This document shows, piece after piece, positions 34,876-43,926 of a DNA stretch of 64,000 nt; position 1 is the first letter of the stretch; each line of letters starts with the position of its first letter. Source of the DNA: Actinomyces oris (GTDB lineage Bacteria; Actinomycetota; Actinomycetes; Actinomycetales; Actinomycetaceae); contig NZ_MSGO01000005.1 of assembly GCF_001929375.1 (NCBI RefSeq), positions 146,280-210,279 on the forward strand. The letters run 5' to 3'. A model generated the notes under the pieces. The model was not told the DNA's origin and did not search any database. It worked only from the letters and a program-made list of their open reading frames with translations. A program made the position numbers and the translations under genes.

Positions 34876-35343
34876 ATGTGTGAACGATTATCTCAACAAT
34901 CAGGCCAGTTTGGCTCCGCTGGCGAAAAATATCCCTCGAGCCAAGAAGTAAGTACGCACACTTTACGTGAACGCCTAAAACACGCTATTGGGGCACTAGC
35001 CTCACGAGTAACGGAGTCAAAAACCATGCCACTGTTTATGCAAGACTATGTCCGTCGAGCGGTGCAGAAGCTAGAAAACTACAAGCACACAATTGAATCG
35101 CGAAACATTAATGTAATTGGCCCGGTAGCCGACCAGGTCGCATATGGATTACCGAACAGTAGTTCCGACCTACTTGTCAGCATTCCGTTAGCTTACCCAA
35201 CAACACCTGAACTACTCGAAGATCAGCGCGCACTAATTGAGGAAGCGAAAGAACCGGGATACTATGATCGTATCGATAGAATGTTCGTATCCAATGTCAA
35301 TTCGGCGCAGTCTAGCTCCGATGAGCAGCGTGTAGCCAACTAA
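34876..35343 (+). CDS. Hypothetical protein in AT-rich cargo
   Basis: A 155-residue protein with composition unlike the GC-rich backbone. A helical region (TLRERLKHAIGALASRVTESKTM, then FMQDYVRRAVQKLENY) is followed by a loop region and an acidic helix (TPELLEDQRALIEEAKEPGYYDRIDRM). No domain or membrane segment was recognised. The ATG at 34876 is chosen because TATGAT lies 9 nt upstream and no ribosome site is present. Upstream residues are less likely. It precedes the large membrane-protein gene by 200 bp on the same strand, so the two may function together. Confidence 0.5.
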   Translation: MCERLSQQSGQFGSAGEKYPSSQEVSTHTLRERLKHAIGALASRVTESKTMPLFMQDYVRRAVQKLENYKHTIESRNINVIGPVADQVAYGLPNSSSDLLVSIPLAYPTTPELLEDQRALIEEAKEPGYYDRIDRMFVSNVNSAQSSSDEQRVAN

Positions 35344-35543
35344 TACTGACTGCTGGTTACAGCCGACCACAAATTAGCGTCTCTACACATCATATAGGGG
35401 CGCTATTTTGGTGCATTTTTACTTAGTTTAAGTACATACAATAAGGCGAAGCGAGCAGTACTAACCCGAGAAAACGCAGACTATTGCCGAATCTGCAGAT
35501 TGCCATCATAGAATCGTCCAATGTCCATTTTGGAATAAAGAGC

Positions 35544-37526
35544 ATGAACACTACTTTTCTAAATGTTAGAAACGCAATCATCAGCGTACTCGGAGAAGAA
35601 AGCAGACTCTGGGAAGTTTGTCTATACTATCAGACTCTCTCTGGCAGAGAATGGACGCGAAGCGAAATAGAGACTATTGAGTTTGAAAGCGAACGAACAC
35701 TAAAACGAACGGTAGCCTTGGACGTTGACTACAACGCCATCAACCAAATTCGATACGACTACAATCAAACAAGCAAAAGGTTCTTCCTTCCACTGCAGGA
35801 GAGGCTGATCCGACGCCCGCTGCTTAACGCAGAAGTTTGGAATTCACAGAGCCATCACGTCACACTAGCACAGAGCTATGAAAACGAGATACTCAATGCT
35901 GCTGTCCTTACGGGAAGACTGATACGAGCTCTCTTAACCAACAGTGTACAATTAGACACCAATCAACTCTGGGTTCTGGACACAATTGAGTGGATCCTTG
36001 AATCGACGGCGCACGTCAATCAGCAGGAAGTTGCAGAGACAGCGATTGCGGTAAAAGCAAAACTTGTTGAGTTGCTACCTGACGGAGTTTATGACGAAGC
36101 GTTATACAAATTGGGGGATAAGTTCTTCACTCCATTCATTCAATCCTATCAAATGCTGAAAGTCAACTATACTCTATTCGCCGCTATGGAGTGCTCAAAT
36201 AATCCATTAGAAGCGCGTCGAGAATTCTACAGTGAGGTAGCTGGAAAAGATATAGACACCATCACATTGGTAAAGTATGACTCTGTGGGGCACTCTGACT
36301 CTAAATCCCGTCCAGGCTGGAAACTATCGAATGTCTTTACCGGAACTGAGTACATGATAGGACTGCCCTTATTCGGGCGCAACGCTAAAGAATGTCACGC
36401 TCGACTCGTGTGTCCAAAAGGTATGATTATCGATAGTGTTAGGATATTTTGCGGCACACACAATTTTCCACTATACCGTTGGCCCCTTGGAAGTAAGTCG
36501 CCGAAGCATTGGTCACCGAACTATGGCTATATGGAACCGATGGCACATGTTGATGAAGGAGGTAAGAAGAAACCAACGCTTAAAACTACAGGGTCGGCCG
36601 CCACACTGAACGTAATATATAATCGAAGACATGTAGAGCTTCATGACTGCGGTTTACCGCCACGATGGCCGATTGGAAGTACCGATCAGTCACCTACGGG
36701 AGCTGACAACGCATCGTCAACGTGGCAAGTGTGTCTTAGTATGAGTAGCAGGCGATCAAGATTCTTGGTCCCGACATTAGGCCTGCTAGTATGTAGCATA
36801 TATGCTCTCGCCGTCAACATACTTAAAGCAAAGGAATCCGATTACGGAATTAGTTTGTCATCAGTCAGTACCCTTGGGTTGCCTCTGCTGCTCGGATTTT
36901 TGGTGGTCGGTGAAGAGCATCTTGTGCTTTATCAGACACTATTAAAAGTACGTTCTGCCGTTGCCAAAGCCACCGTAATATTCGTCATCACAGCCTGCAG
37001 TTTAGCGGTAGTGGGGAGAAATCAGTACTCGATTACGCTATTCGTCATAGCTATATTCTTAGGGTTAAAGGCAATATTTCACACGCTCATTCAGATTGTG
37101 AGGATCGAATATTTCAGAGCCGACGCCTTCGAAGATACGCGTATGAAACTAGCGCAAAAATATCATGAGCTCATTGACGATCAGTTAGCGGAAATATATA
37201 AGACTGAGAATGACCGAAATAGAAGAATCAAGCTAACAAAACGACTCGCCCGCCAAGCAAAATGGAAAATTTTTAATATGGCGGTGTTTAACCACAAAGG
37301 CAACACACATATACTCCACGATGTCCACGCACAAATTCTACCCACGTGGGCTCTCAAGCTCTATCCCACGACACGACGAAAACTGCTGTTAGAACTCCTG
37401 TTGTTATTATTGCTCATTAAAGCCACGGCCATTACATACTCGTTTGTTGTCCGGTTCCTAGGCGTAGCCGGTAAGACACTCTGGCCGATAGTTGAGCAGG
37501 CACTTTCTTGGCTATCGCTTATTTAA
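35544..37526 (+). CDS. Large multi-spanning membrane protein, AT-rich cargo
   Basis: A 660-residue protein of unknown family. The N-terminal ~410 residues are soluble, with a helical first half and a beta-rich second half (GWKLSNVFTGTEYMIGLPLFG). About four hydrophobic helices follow (FLVPTLGLLVCSIYALAV, LGLPLLLGFLVVG, KATVIFVITACSLAVVG, ITLFVIAIFLGLKAIFHTLI), then a cytoplasmic basic/helical stretch and a final pair near the C-terminus (LLLELLLLLLLIKATAITY). A sensor-plus-membrane layout is typical of abortive-infection effectors, but this is inference. The start is uncertain: ATG 35544 is chosen over TTG 35484. Base composition marks recent transfer. Confidence 0.6.
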   Translation: MNTTFLNVRNAIISVLGEESRLWEVCLYYQTLSGREWTRSEIETIEFESERTLKRTVALDVDYNAINQIRYDYNQTSKRFFLPLQERLIRRPLLNAEVWNSQSHHVTLAQSYENEILNAAVLTGRLIRALLTNSVQLDTNQLWVLDTIEWILESTAHVNQQEVAETAIAVKAKLVELLPDGVYDEALYKLGDKFFTPFIQSYQMLKVNYTLFAAMECSNNPLEARREFYSEVAGKDIDTITLVKYDSVGHSDSKSRPGWKLSNVFTGTEYMIGLPLFGRNAKECHARLVCPKGMIIDSVRIFCGTHNFPLYRWPLGSKSPKHWSPNYGYMEPMAHVDEGGKKKPTLKTTGSAATLNVIYNRRHVELHDCGLPPRWPIGSTDQSPTGADNASSTWQVCLSMSSRRSRFLVPTLGLLVCSIYALAVNILKAKESDYGISLSSVSTLGLPLLLGFLVVGEEHLVLYQTLLKVRSAVAKATVIFVITACSLAVVGRNQYSITLFVIAIFLGLKAIFHTLIQIVRIEYFRADAFEDTRMKLAQKYHELIDDQLAEIYKTENDRNRRIKLTKRLARQAKWKIFNMAVFNHKGNTHILHDVHAQILPTWALKLYPTTRRKLLLELLLLLLLIKATAITYSFVVRFLGVAGKTLWPIVEQALSWLSLI

Positions 37527-37675
37527 ACAGGTTCTGTTAATCGCGTGCCACCCGATCCCAAGTACGGCGCTCCAAACGAGCAACTCAACTACTCAACCAA
37601 CATACCCAAACCGACTCCATTGACTTCCTGCAGAGTGAGCGACGACAACTAGGTCAGTTCTCGTCACACTCTCGA

Positions 37676-37706
37676 TTGTGAAGAGGCTCTCTGCGTGGGC
37701 TATAAT
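37676..37706 (+). promoter_or_regulatory. Sigma-70-like promoter upstream of the 97-aa gene
   Basis: TTGTGA (37676-37681) and a perfect TATAAT (37701-37706) are separated by 19 bp, the clearest -35/-10 pair in the cargo. It points towards the small gene at 37748. Confidence 0.45.
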
Positions 37707-37747
37707 TAAAGTCCACAAGATCGAACGGAGTATGGGAACGGCCGGGA

Positions 37748-38041
37748 TTGAAAATCCTTGGCGCATACGGGCAGTTGACAAAGGCGGCAAAGGAAGCTGG
37801 TGGTGTGGAGAAACTGATCGCTAACCTCGAATCAGCTGCCGTATCACGAGCGGCGATGGGGTTGCGCGTGCAGGGCGCAGTTTTCACTGCGGTCGGCGCG
37901 GGTATTGTTGGAGTTGCATACAAGGTCTATCAGCGAAAGAAGCAAGTGAACGTTGAGTCACAGGAGACTGCTCGGGCTGAGCTACGTAAAGCCTTTGATG
38001 CAGAAGAGCAAGAACAAGACGATGATGCAGACGGCCAATGA
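37748..38041 (+). CDS. Small membrane hypothetical protein
   Basis: A 97-residue ORF with a TTG start; no strong ribosome site was found, so the start is tentative. It has an N-terminal helical region (LTKAAKEAGGVEKLIANLE), a single hydrophobic segment (VQGAVFTAVGAGIVGVAYKVY) and a Glu/Asp-rich tail (FDAEEQEQDDDADG). No known domain was recognised. A strong promoter lies 42 bp upstream. It is followed by a 509-bp gap and then the Ser/Thr kinase on the same strand. Confidence 0.5.
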   Translation: MKILGAYGQLTKAAKEAGGVEKLIANLESAAVSRAAMGLRVQGAVFTAVGAGIVGVAYKVYQRKKQVNVESQETARAELRKAFDAEEQEQDDDADGQ

Positions 38042-38550
38042 ATAATTTGGCTTACTGTCTGAGCCTGCAAAAGTCGATAGGCGGTTGTTTGTTCTCTAGC
38101 AGATCTGGGGGCGTCGGTGCATAGGCGCACAAGCCTAGCGGAGTTCTTAAGAGCGCACCACCTACCTGGCACTGTCCGGCTTGAGAGCTCAACACCTGGG
38201 GATGTTCATCTCCGAGACGACGCTCCTGCGGGCGTCCTCCGAGACTTGGATGAATAACCTTGCCCCCCACACACAGCCATAGCCAACCACTGGGAGGTGA
38301 CGGCGGCGGTCGGTGTGACCATGCCCGATACGACGGCAGAAGCGTCGCCAACTAGCCCAACGGATCCTAGTGTACGTACCCCGTCTCACCGTGCTTCACA
38401 GTCACCGCCCGTAGGGTCATCGTCCCGGCGATCAGGGGTAGTAGCCTCAACCTGCCGTAAGTCGGCACATTCCACCACCTGTTAGGCGCCGTGCGGCACA
38501 TGCAGCACCTGCGCGGAGCCGTCGACGCTCTGTTCAGGTAACATTCAGCC
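38042..38550. other. Intergenic region upstream of the kinase gene
   Basis: 509 bp without a supported gene. The only clear signal is the kinase promoter hexamer at the right end. No IS ends or repeats were seen. Confidence 0.35.
38539..38544 (+). promoter_or_regulatory. -10 hexamer of the kinase gene (leaderless start)
   Basis: TAACAT lies 6 nt before the ATG at 38551, matching the pattern seen in backbone genes. Confidence 0.5.
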
Positions 38551-40035
38551 ATGGTGACGGTGAAGCTTGAGCAGCATACGTGGCAAGTCGGAGACGAGCT
38601 CGGTGCTGGTGGGTATGGATCGGTGCGAGAGGCGCGGCGGGACGGCGTCGAACGTGCGGTGGCGAAGTTCGTCCCGATCGAGCCTGGCGCTCAGCGTGAG
38701 CTCCTGATCGGAGCCTCAACGAACTTGCCCCATGTGGTGCCCGTGCTGGACAGTGGTGAGCATGACAACATGTACGTCCTGATCATGCCGCGCGCCGAGT
38801 ATTCTCTCCGCCAGTACATTACGGACAATGATCTGTGCCTCGAGGAAAAGATTGCTATCCTCTCCGATGTCGCGCATGGGTTGAATGAGATTGGGCAAAA
38901 AGGTCTGGTTCATCGTGACCTGAAGCCAGAGAACGTGCTCTACACGGACGGCGTCTGGAAGTTATGCGACTTTGGCATCGCCCGCTATCGAGACGCCTCA
39001 ACATCTGCTGCGACGCGTAAGCATAGCTTCACCAAGCTGTACGCGGCTCCAGAGCAGTGGCAGAGTGAACGGGCAACGCCATCCACTGATATATACGCCT
39101 TCGGGGTGATGGCCTACGAACTGCTAGAAGGCCACCTGCCGTTCGAAGGAGACACCGCAGCAGAGTTACGAGAGATGCACCTTAACACTGCTCCGCCAGA
39201 TTTGAGCATCGAGGTTCCTCAGCTACAGCTCATGGTCGGACACTGTCTCTACAAAGCGGCTGGAGCACGCCCCACCGTCGATTGGGTTCTGCAGCAACTC
39301 GCCCACGCTGCAGACGCTCCTGCAAGTCCTGGCATACAGCAACTACAGCAAGTTTCGCAACAGTTTTCGGCGCTGCGGTCGCAAGCGCTAGCCGAAGACG
39401 AGCAACGCAGGATGTTGCGAGAACGACGTAAGAGATTATTCCAAGACGCATGTCGGTCGTTTGAACACCTCCGATCCACGGTACAAGACACGATCGTCGA
39501 TAACGCACCTTTTGCAAAGACCGAAGAGCGGCGTGAGCAGACAAATCTCGGTGACCAGATCACGATCTCGATCGTGACATTGGTTGCGGCGCGTCTCGAG
39601 TTTGTGAGTCCGCGAATAATCCAGCCAGAGCGATGGAACGGGCCATTTGAGGTGATCGCTTGTGCCAGTATCGAGTTGGATCAAACCTCGACTCACAACG
39701 ATTATCCTGGCCGTTCACATTCCCTATGGTACTGCGACGCACTGCATGAGGGGCGGTTTGACTGGTTTGAACTTGCGTTTATGGATTCTCCGCTATTCGG
39801 TGGTCGGCAGCGTATGGAGCCATACGCTGCGCAGCCAGAACAGATCTCAATAGCCTTCGAGAGAGTAATTGGTACTGCACAACTTGCCTGGCCTCTCGAG
39901 CGACTTGACCGCGCAGACCCGCAAGAGTTTGTTGACCGCTGGATTGGCTGGTTCGCAGAGGCGAGCAATTCCAAGTTGTTTAAGCCATCGACCATGCCGG
40001 AGAAGCCTGTTGAGCGCAACTGGCGGGGAGCCTAA
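38551..40035 (+). CDS. Serine/threonine protein kinase with novel C-terminal domain
   Basis: A 494-residue soluble Hanks-type kinase that appears fully active. The glycine loop GAGGYGSV starts at residue 18; the beta3 lysine is K39 (AVAKF), the catalytic loop HRDLKPEN is at 121-128, DFG at 140-142, and AAPEQW serves as the APE motif. No transmembrane segment is present. After a helical linker (residues ~270-330, Gln/Arg-rich) comes a ~160-residue domain with WNGPFEVIACASIEL and WYCDALHEGRFDWFELAFMDSP, not recognised and presumably the input or target-binding module. Its place among AT-rich cargo suggests phage defence or element maintenance, as for other kinase-based systems (inference). Confidence 0.85.
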   Translation: MVTVKLEQHTWQVGDELGAGGYGSVREARRDGVERAVAKFVPIEPGAQRELLIGASTNLPHVVPVLDSGEHDNMYVLIMPRAEYSLRQYITDNDLCLEEKIAILSDVAHGLNEIGQKGLVHRDLKPENVLYTDGVWKLCDFGIARYRDASTSAATRKHSFTKLYAAPEQWQSERATPSTDIYAFGVMAYELLEGHLPFEGDTAAELREMHLNTAPPDLSIEVPQLQLMVGHCLYKAAGARPTVDWVLQQLAHAADAPASPGIQQLQQVSQQFSALRSQALAEDEQRRMLRERRKRLFQDACRSFEHLRSTVQDTIVDNAPFAKTEERREQTNLGDQITISIVTLVAARLEFVSPRIIQPERWNGPFEVIACASIELDQTSTHNDYPGRSHSLWYCDALHEGRFDWFELAFMDSPLFGGRQRMEPYAAQPEQISIAFERVIGTAQLAWPLERLDRADPQEFVDRWIGWFAEASNSKLFKPSTMPEKPVERNWRGA

Positions 40036-40161
40036 ATCCTGGCAGGTTGGTGTCATCACCAACGAAGTTGCCAGCCCACGCTCTACACAACGCGAGGAGT
40101 TCCTTTAACCTCCCAGCGTCCAGTATACGTTAAAAAGTTGGTTCTCTTGTTTCGAGTGCGA

Positions 40162-40884
40162 TTAACCACGAACGACTGTTACAATGAGGCCAACAATCGT
40201 GATAGCAAGAGTCCACGCTCCGATACAGATTGTCCACGCGGAAGCCTTTCCTGCACTTTTGTTGCTCTCATAGATTCTTCGATCCACACTTTCCATCTTT
40301 TGGTTGAGTTGCTGAATATTGGCAGCCATCGCCTGCAGTACATCCAATTGAGCAGCAGTCATTTCGACCTGACTCTCGGCCCGCTCATCGCGCTCCTGAA
40401 CAGCTTCTGCGATGCCGTCTAGCTCCACCTCAAAATTACGCCGATATTGAGATTCAATAGCTGGTTGAACAATGGCCGACCTTGGAATCATTGATGCATC
40501 GTCTGCATAAACTTTTGGAAGTATATCTGTCGTCGGAGGCACTGATTCAACGATCTTCTTGAATGATTCGTTTTGTATGACCACTTTAGGATCAAAACTT
40601 ACTGGCACTCTAATTCGTGAAATTTGCTCCGCCACACGTTCATTAAGTGCTCGCATAGCAGGCTTCAGGGCGTCGGCAAGCTTCTTGCTCTGTCTCAATG
40701 CTTCTTCATGCTGAGGATGAGACTCGTCATTGATTGCTTCTTGCATCTCTCGCAATGTCATTCGAACACCATCACCCTCATCCGCTTCTATAGCATCCAT
40801 CATCGAATCGACGGATTCATCGTCTTCGCGAGAGGCTTCATTGTCCCTCTCGTCATCGCCCAGTGGAGTTGTTTCTTTGCTCAT
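40162..40884 (-). CDS. Coiled-coil protein with C-terminal membrane anchor
   Basis: A 240-residue protein with an acidic N-terminus (DERDNEASREDDESVDS) and a helical middle (LREMQEAINDESHPQHEEALRQSKKLADAL). A segment containing SFDPKVVIQNESFKKIVES follows, then a coiled coil (residues ~170-205: AAQLDVLQAMAANIQQLNQKM) and a C-terminal hydrophobic helix (WTICIGAWTLAITIVGLIVTVV). The layout suggests a tail-anchored, self-associating protein. No family was recognised. It lies 75 bp downstream of the HIRAN/HTH gene on the same strand, and the two may form a unit. Confidence 0.6.
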   Translation of the reverse strand: MSKETTPLGDDERDNEASREDDESVDSMMDAIEADEGDGVRMTLREMQEAINDESHPQHEEALRQSKKLADALKPAMRALNERVAEQISRIRVPVSFDPKVVIQNESFKKIVESVPPTTDILPKVYADDASMIPRSAIVQPAIESQYRRNFEVELDGIAEAVQERDERAESQVEMTAAQLDVLQAMAANIQQLNQKMESVDRRIYESNKSAGKASAWTICIGAWTLAITIVGLIVTVVRG

Positions 40885-40959
40885 ATCATATTCATTTCTA
40901 GTATTATTTTCTTAATGACGACGTTTCTCTTGCTCGGTTCACTACATCCTGCATCAACC

Positions 40960-42111
40960 TTAGTTCTGCGGTTGCTCTTTTCTCAAATACGCCAAAACGG
41001 CCGTATCTCGACGCGCCTGCCGCTTCTGACGTTCTGACACCTTTCCGTCACTCGCTAGTTGCTCACGAAATTGGCGCTCCGCTAAGCGCAGCCGCTCCGG
41101 ATAGTCTCTGGGTGACGCGTAAAACCTGCCATCTCCGAGTAACTTCTCGGCCGAGCGGGCACTGACACCCATCGCTTCCCCCACTTCGGCAACAGACATG
41201 CCTGACGTCTGAAGCGACAGCGCAGTACGGCGCCGCTCGACTATCCGAGCAACGTCAGTGGTGTTGCGGGTGCTTTTGATTCCATGTTTCTTTGCTATCT
41301 TAGAAACCGTTGATGGGCTGACGCCCAGAGCCTTGGCCGTGGCCGTATAGCTCATGCCTGCACGAACTTTTTCCACAACATCCGCCTCGAACTGCTGTCG
41401 CTCCAAGGCTCGTTTTTCTGCTTTTTCTTCGTAGAACATATTGCGGATTTCGGCAAGTGCCCAGTCGACAACCAAGGGCGAAGGCCCCTCAGTCGCTCCT
41501 TCTAAAGGAACGTGCGGGATTAGATGATGATTATCGACGAGATAACGATGAACCTTGTGAGACAGATGGAAGTGAGATTCTTCAAGGTCATCGCATATAT
41601 CTTGCGGGGCCTTCTTCCACCATGAGACAAGTTCTTGGATAATGAGATCCACCGGAATGTGATTCTTAACCTCTTGGACCGTCGGAAGCGCTACCCAGGA
41701 GTTTAGATCATAGTTTTCACTTCCTTCACTTAGATCGAACCAGATCACCCCAGGAAGTACGAGCCTCTTTCCTTGAAACTCCCAATAGCACGCGATCGAA
41801 TATAACCTTGGTGCAGCACTGGCATTGACGTATCCGGCCTTTTTGCCGTTGAGGTCGAGACGGACTGCACAGGGATCCCACGCATTATCAGGCTCCGGCA
41901 CCGCCTCGAACGCTACAGAAGTTCGACCACAGTTTATCGCGCTCCGCGGCTTGCCGAGTGTCGAAATATAGGCCTTCCTGCAGTATCCTGCTCCTGCAAC
42001 ACGACGCCAATAGTAAGGAATTGAATTGTAATCGGGAGGCTTGTCGGTTAATACAAAAGGAGCGTCGAGATCAATTGGACAGTAGTATCCATTATCGTTC
42101 AACTGTTTCAC
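40960..42111 (-). CDS. HIRAN-like plus helix-turn-helix protein
   Basis: A 383-residue protein. Residues 50-105 follow the HIRAN pattern (VAFEAVPEPDNAWDPCAVRL, then GKKAGYVNASAAPRLY); HIRAN domains bind single-strand DNA 3' ends or stalled forks in repair helicases. The C-terminal half has two recombinase-type HTH motifs: VVEKVRAGMSYTATAKALGV with SPSTVSKIAKKHGI, and RRTALSLQTSGMSVAEVGEA with MGVSARSAEKLL. No helicase or nuclease motifs are present. The GTG start has GAGGA close upstream. It may recognise DNA damage or phage DNA ends and signal to the membrane-anchored neighbour (inference). Confidence 0.65.
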   Translation of the reverse strand: MKQLNDNGYYCPIDLDAPFVLTDKPPDYNSIPYYWRRVAGAGYCRKAYISTLGKPRSAINCGRTSVAFEAVPEPDNAWDPCAVRLDLNGKKAGYVNASAAPRLYSIACYWEFQGKRLVLPGVIWFDLSEGSENYDLNSWVALPTVQEVKNHIPVDLIIQELVSWWKKAPQDICDDLEESHFHLSHKVHRYLVDNHHLIPHVPLEGATEGPSPLVVDWALAEIRNMFYEEKAEKRALERQQFEADVVEKVRAGMSYTATAKALGVSPSTVSKIAKKHGIKSTRNTTDVARIVERRRTALSLQTSGMSVAEVGEAMGVSARSAEKLLGDGRFYASPRDYPERLRLAERQFREQLASDGKVSERQKRQARRDTAVLAYLRKEQPQN

Positions 42112-42331
42112 AATTCCTCGTTTGACAGATAGCTCGGCTGTTGCCAGCTGTGTTGGCGATTCACGTTGGCGCTTTGCTGTAGGAGCAATAAGTACCTTTT
42201 CGACCTCAGAGCACCCCTCTCACGCTTCCAAGTCAGTATAACTTGTCCAGTAACCAGGAAGCCCAACCTAAAGGAAATTATGTTCCAGTATATTTTATCC
42301 GGATTATAAAAGTGCTAAAATTAATAATGTA

Positions 42332-43486
42332 ATGTCCGATAGCGTCCCCTCTCCCCACCATCGCCTCCGTCGGCTCAAGGCCGCCCTACTCGCCGTCTCC
42401 TTCACTCTGGCCGGCGTCCTCCTCATGATGCTCAACGCCTGGCTGACTCCGCTGCAGCTGGGAAGTTGGCAGTGGCTGCATGCCCTGCCGCTGGGCGAGC
42501 TGGGTGGAACGCTGTTTGGTGCGGGGCTGCTGTCGACGTTCTTCGAGTACACCTTCCGGAGAGATCAGGAGGCGCACACGCTGGCCCGCTTCCGCCAGAT
42601 CATCCGCGAGGAGGCTCCGGCGATGCGTGATGCGGTGGTGGAGGGCTTCGCCATCCATCCTGATGACTTGAAGCGTGTGGCGACGCCGGAGCTGCTGGAC
42701 GACATCGCCGCCAACGTGATGGCCCTACGCTTGGGCGACGAGCAGTTCGCCCGAGAGATCTACCGCGATATCCGCGACCAAGCTATCCGCGCCGCCGAGC
42801 GGTGGTACGACGTGGCAGTGCGCGTTCGGCTCTCTACTGCAGTAGAGAGGAGTACCGCAGGTACTCCTCTGCTAGACGTCACCGTGGAGTGGGAGTACAC
42901 CACCGTACCCAGCAGTGCCACCCGGCGCTTCGCTTGTGTGTCTGACCAGGAGGAGTACAACGAGCTACTCGCCGATACGCCGGCCACGGCAGCATGGCTT
43001 CTCCAGAACCGTCCAGGCGTTGACGCAGCCAGCCGATCCTCCTACGAGCTCCTCGAGCTAACGGTAGACGGACGCTCACAGACGATTCGTCGCAGCACCC
43101 ACAAGACAGGCCAGACGTACAGCGTCAGCCTGGATGAGGACGCCGTACAAGGTCAGCCAGTCCGTATCCGCCAAGTGATCCGCACAGTAGTGCCGCAATG
43201 GGGCCACCGTCTCTTCTTCGAGGTTGCCCAACCCACCCGAGACCTATCGGTACACCTCGACTACAGCGATACGACCATCGCCGACCTGCGCGTCAGCGAC
43301 ACCGTGGCCACCGCTCAATCGGCTCGCGTCACCCGTATGCCAGACGCTGTGCCAGGCAAGGCCGTCACTGTCGAGGCATGCGGATGGCTCATGCCCCACT
43401 CCGGCTTCGCCTTCACTTGGGCACTGCAAGACGAGCTGCCCCAGACCACTCAGCCTGAGGCAGCAACCGCTCGACGAGCGGGCTAG
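42332..43486 (+). CDS. Two-helix membrane protein of the element backbone
   Basis: A 384-residue protein with GC-rich codons like the element core and unlike the AT-rich genes on both sides. Two N-terminal transmembrane helices (LKAALLAVSFTLAGVLLMML and LGELGGTLFGAGLLSTFFEYTF) precede a cytoplasmic domain of ~320 residues with helical (RQIIREEAPAMRDAVVEGF) and beta-rich (GHRLFFEVAQPTRDLSVHLDYSD) parts. Function was not recognised. The ATG at 42332 follows an AT-rich stretch with several possible -10 sequences and no ribosome site. Confidence 0.65.
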   Translation: MSDSVPSPHHRLRRLKAALLAVSFTLAGVLLMMLNAWLTPLQLGSWQWLHALPLGELGGTLFGAGLLSTFFEYTFRRDQEAHTLARFRQIIREEAPAMRDAVVEGFAIHPDDLKRVATPELLDDIAANVMALRLGDEQFAREIYRDIRDQAIRAAERWYDVAVRVRLSTAVERSTAGTPLLDVTVEWEYTTVPSSATRRFACVSDQEEYNELLADTPATAAWLLQNRPGVDAASRSSYELLELTVDGRSQTIRRSTHKTGQTYSVSLDEDAVQGQPVRIRQVIRTVVPQWGHRLFFEVAQPTRDLSVHLDYSDTTIADLRVSDTVATAQSARVTRMPDAVPGKAVTVEACGWLMPHSGFAFTWALQDELPQTTQPEAATARRAG

Positions 43487-43617
43487 TTCTGGTCACTCGC
43501 CGCCACCCATGATGACCACCTCCTTACCTGCTCGACCGCTACGAACAACCACAGGATACATCGTCCTGAGATACATAGTCTCTGGATTGGGAGTCTTCGG
43601 CCGGTTGAGATGGAGCC

Positions 43618-43860
43618 GTGCCCACCGACCGCAAGCCGCCGCTCTCACCAGCCACTGGTGAGTTCGGCCGGCGTGTGCGCGCCCGCCGCGAGCAGCTGGG
43701 CCTGTCGCAGGAGAAGCTGGCCGAGCGCACCACCCTGCACTGGTCCTACATCGGCCAGGTCGAACGCGGCCAACGCAACCTCAGCCTCCACAACATCCTC
43801 CGCATCGCCCACGCCCTCGACACCGACGCCGGTGGGCTGGTGAGCGGGTTGGAGGTGTAG
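43618..43860 (+). CDS. XRE-family helix-turn-helix regulator
   Basis: An 80-residue DNA-binding protein. Residues 15-70 are a typical lambda-repressor-like HTH: FGRRVRARREQLGLSQEKLA, then HWSYIGQVERGQRNLSLHNI and LRIAHALD. The GTG start leaves almost no N-terminal extension. GGAG lies only 2 nt upstream, so initiation may be leaderless or weak. Small XRE proteins on elements usually repress transfer or excision genes. It ends 66 bp before the convergent 1256-aa gene, with a hairpin between. Confidence 0.85.
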   Translation: MPTDRKPPLSPATGEFGRRVRARREQLGLSQEKLAERTTLHWSYIGQVERGQRNLSLHNILRIAHALDTDAGGLVSGLEV

Positions 43861-43865
43861 GAGAA

Positions 43866-43902
43866 GGATCGGCGCAGCGCTCCTACAGCACTGCGCCGAT
43901 CC
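43866..43902. terminator. Bidirectional hairpin between convergent genes
   Basis: A 12-bp perfect stem (GGATCGGCGCAG and its complement) with a 13-nt loop lies between the XRE gene and the end of the leftward 1256-aa gene. Confidence 0.65.
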
Positions 43903-43926
43903 CGACGAACGACAACCAGCGAGCCC

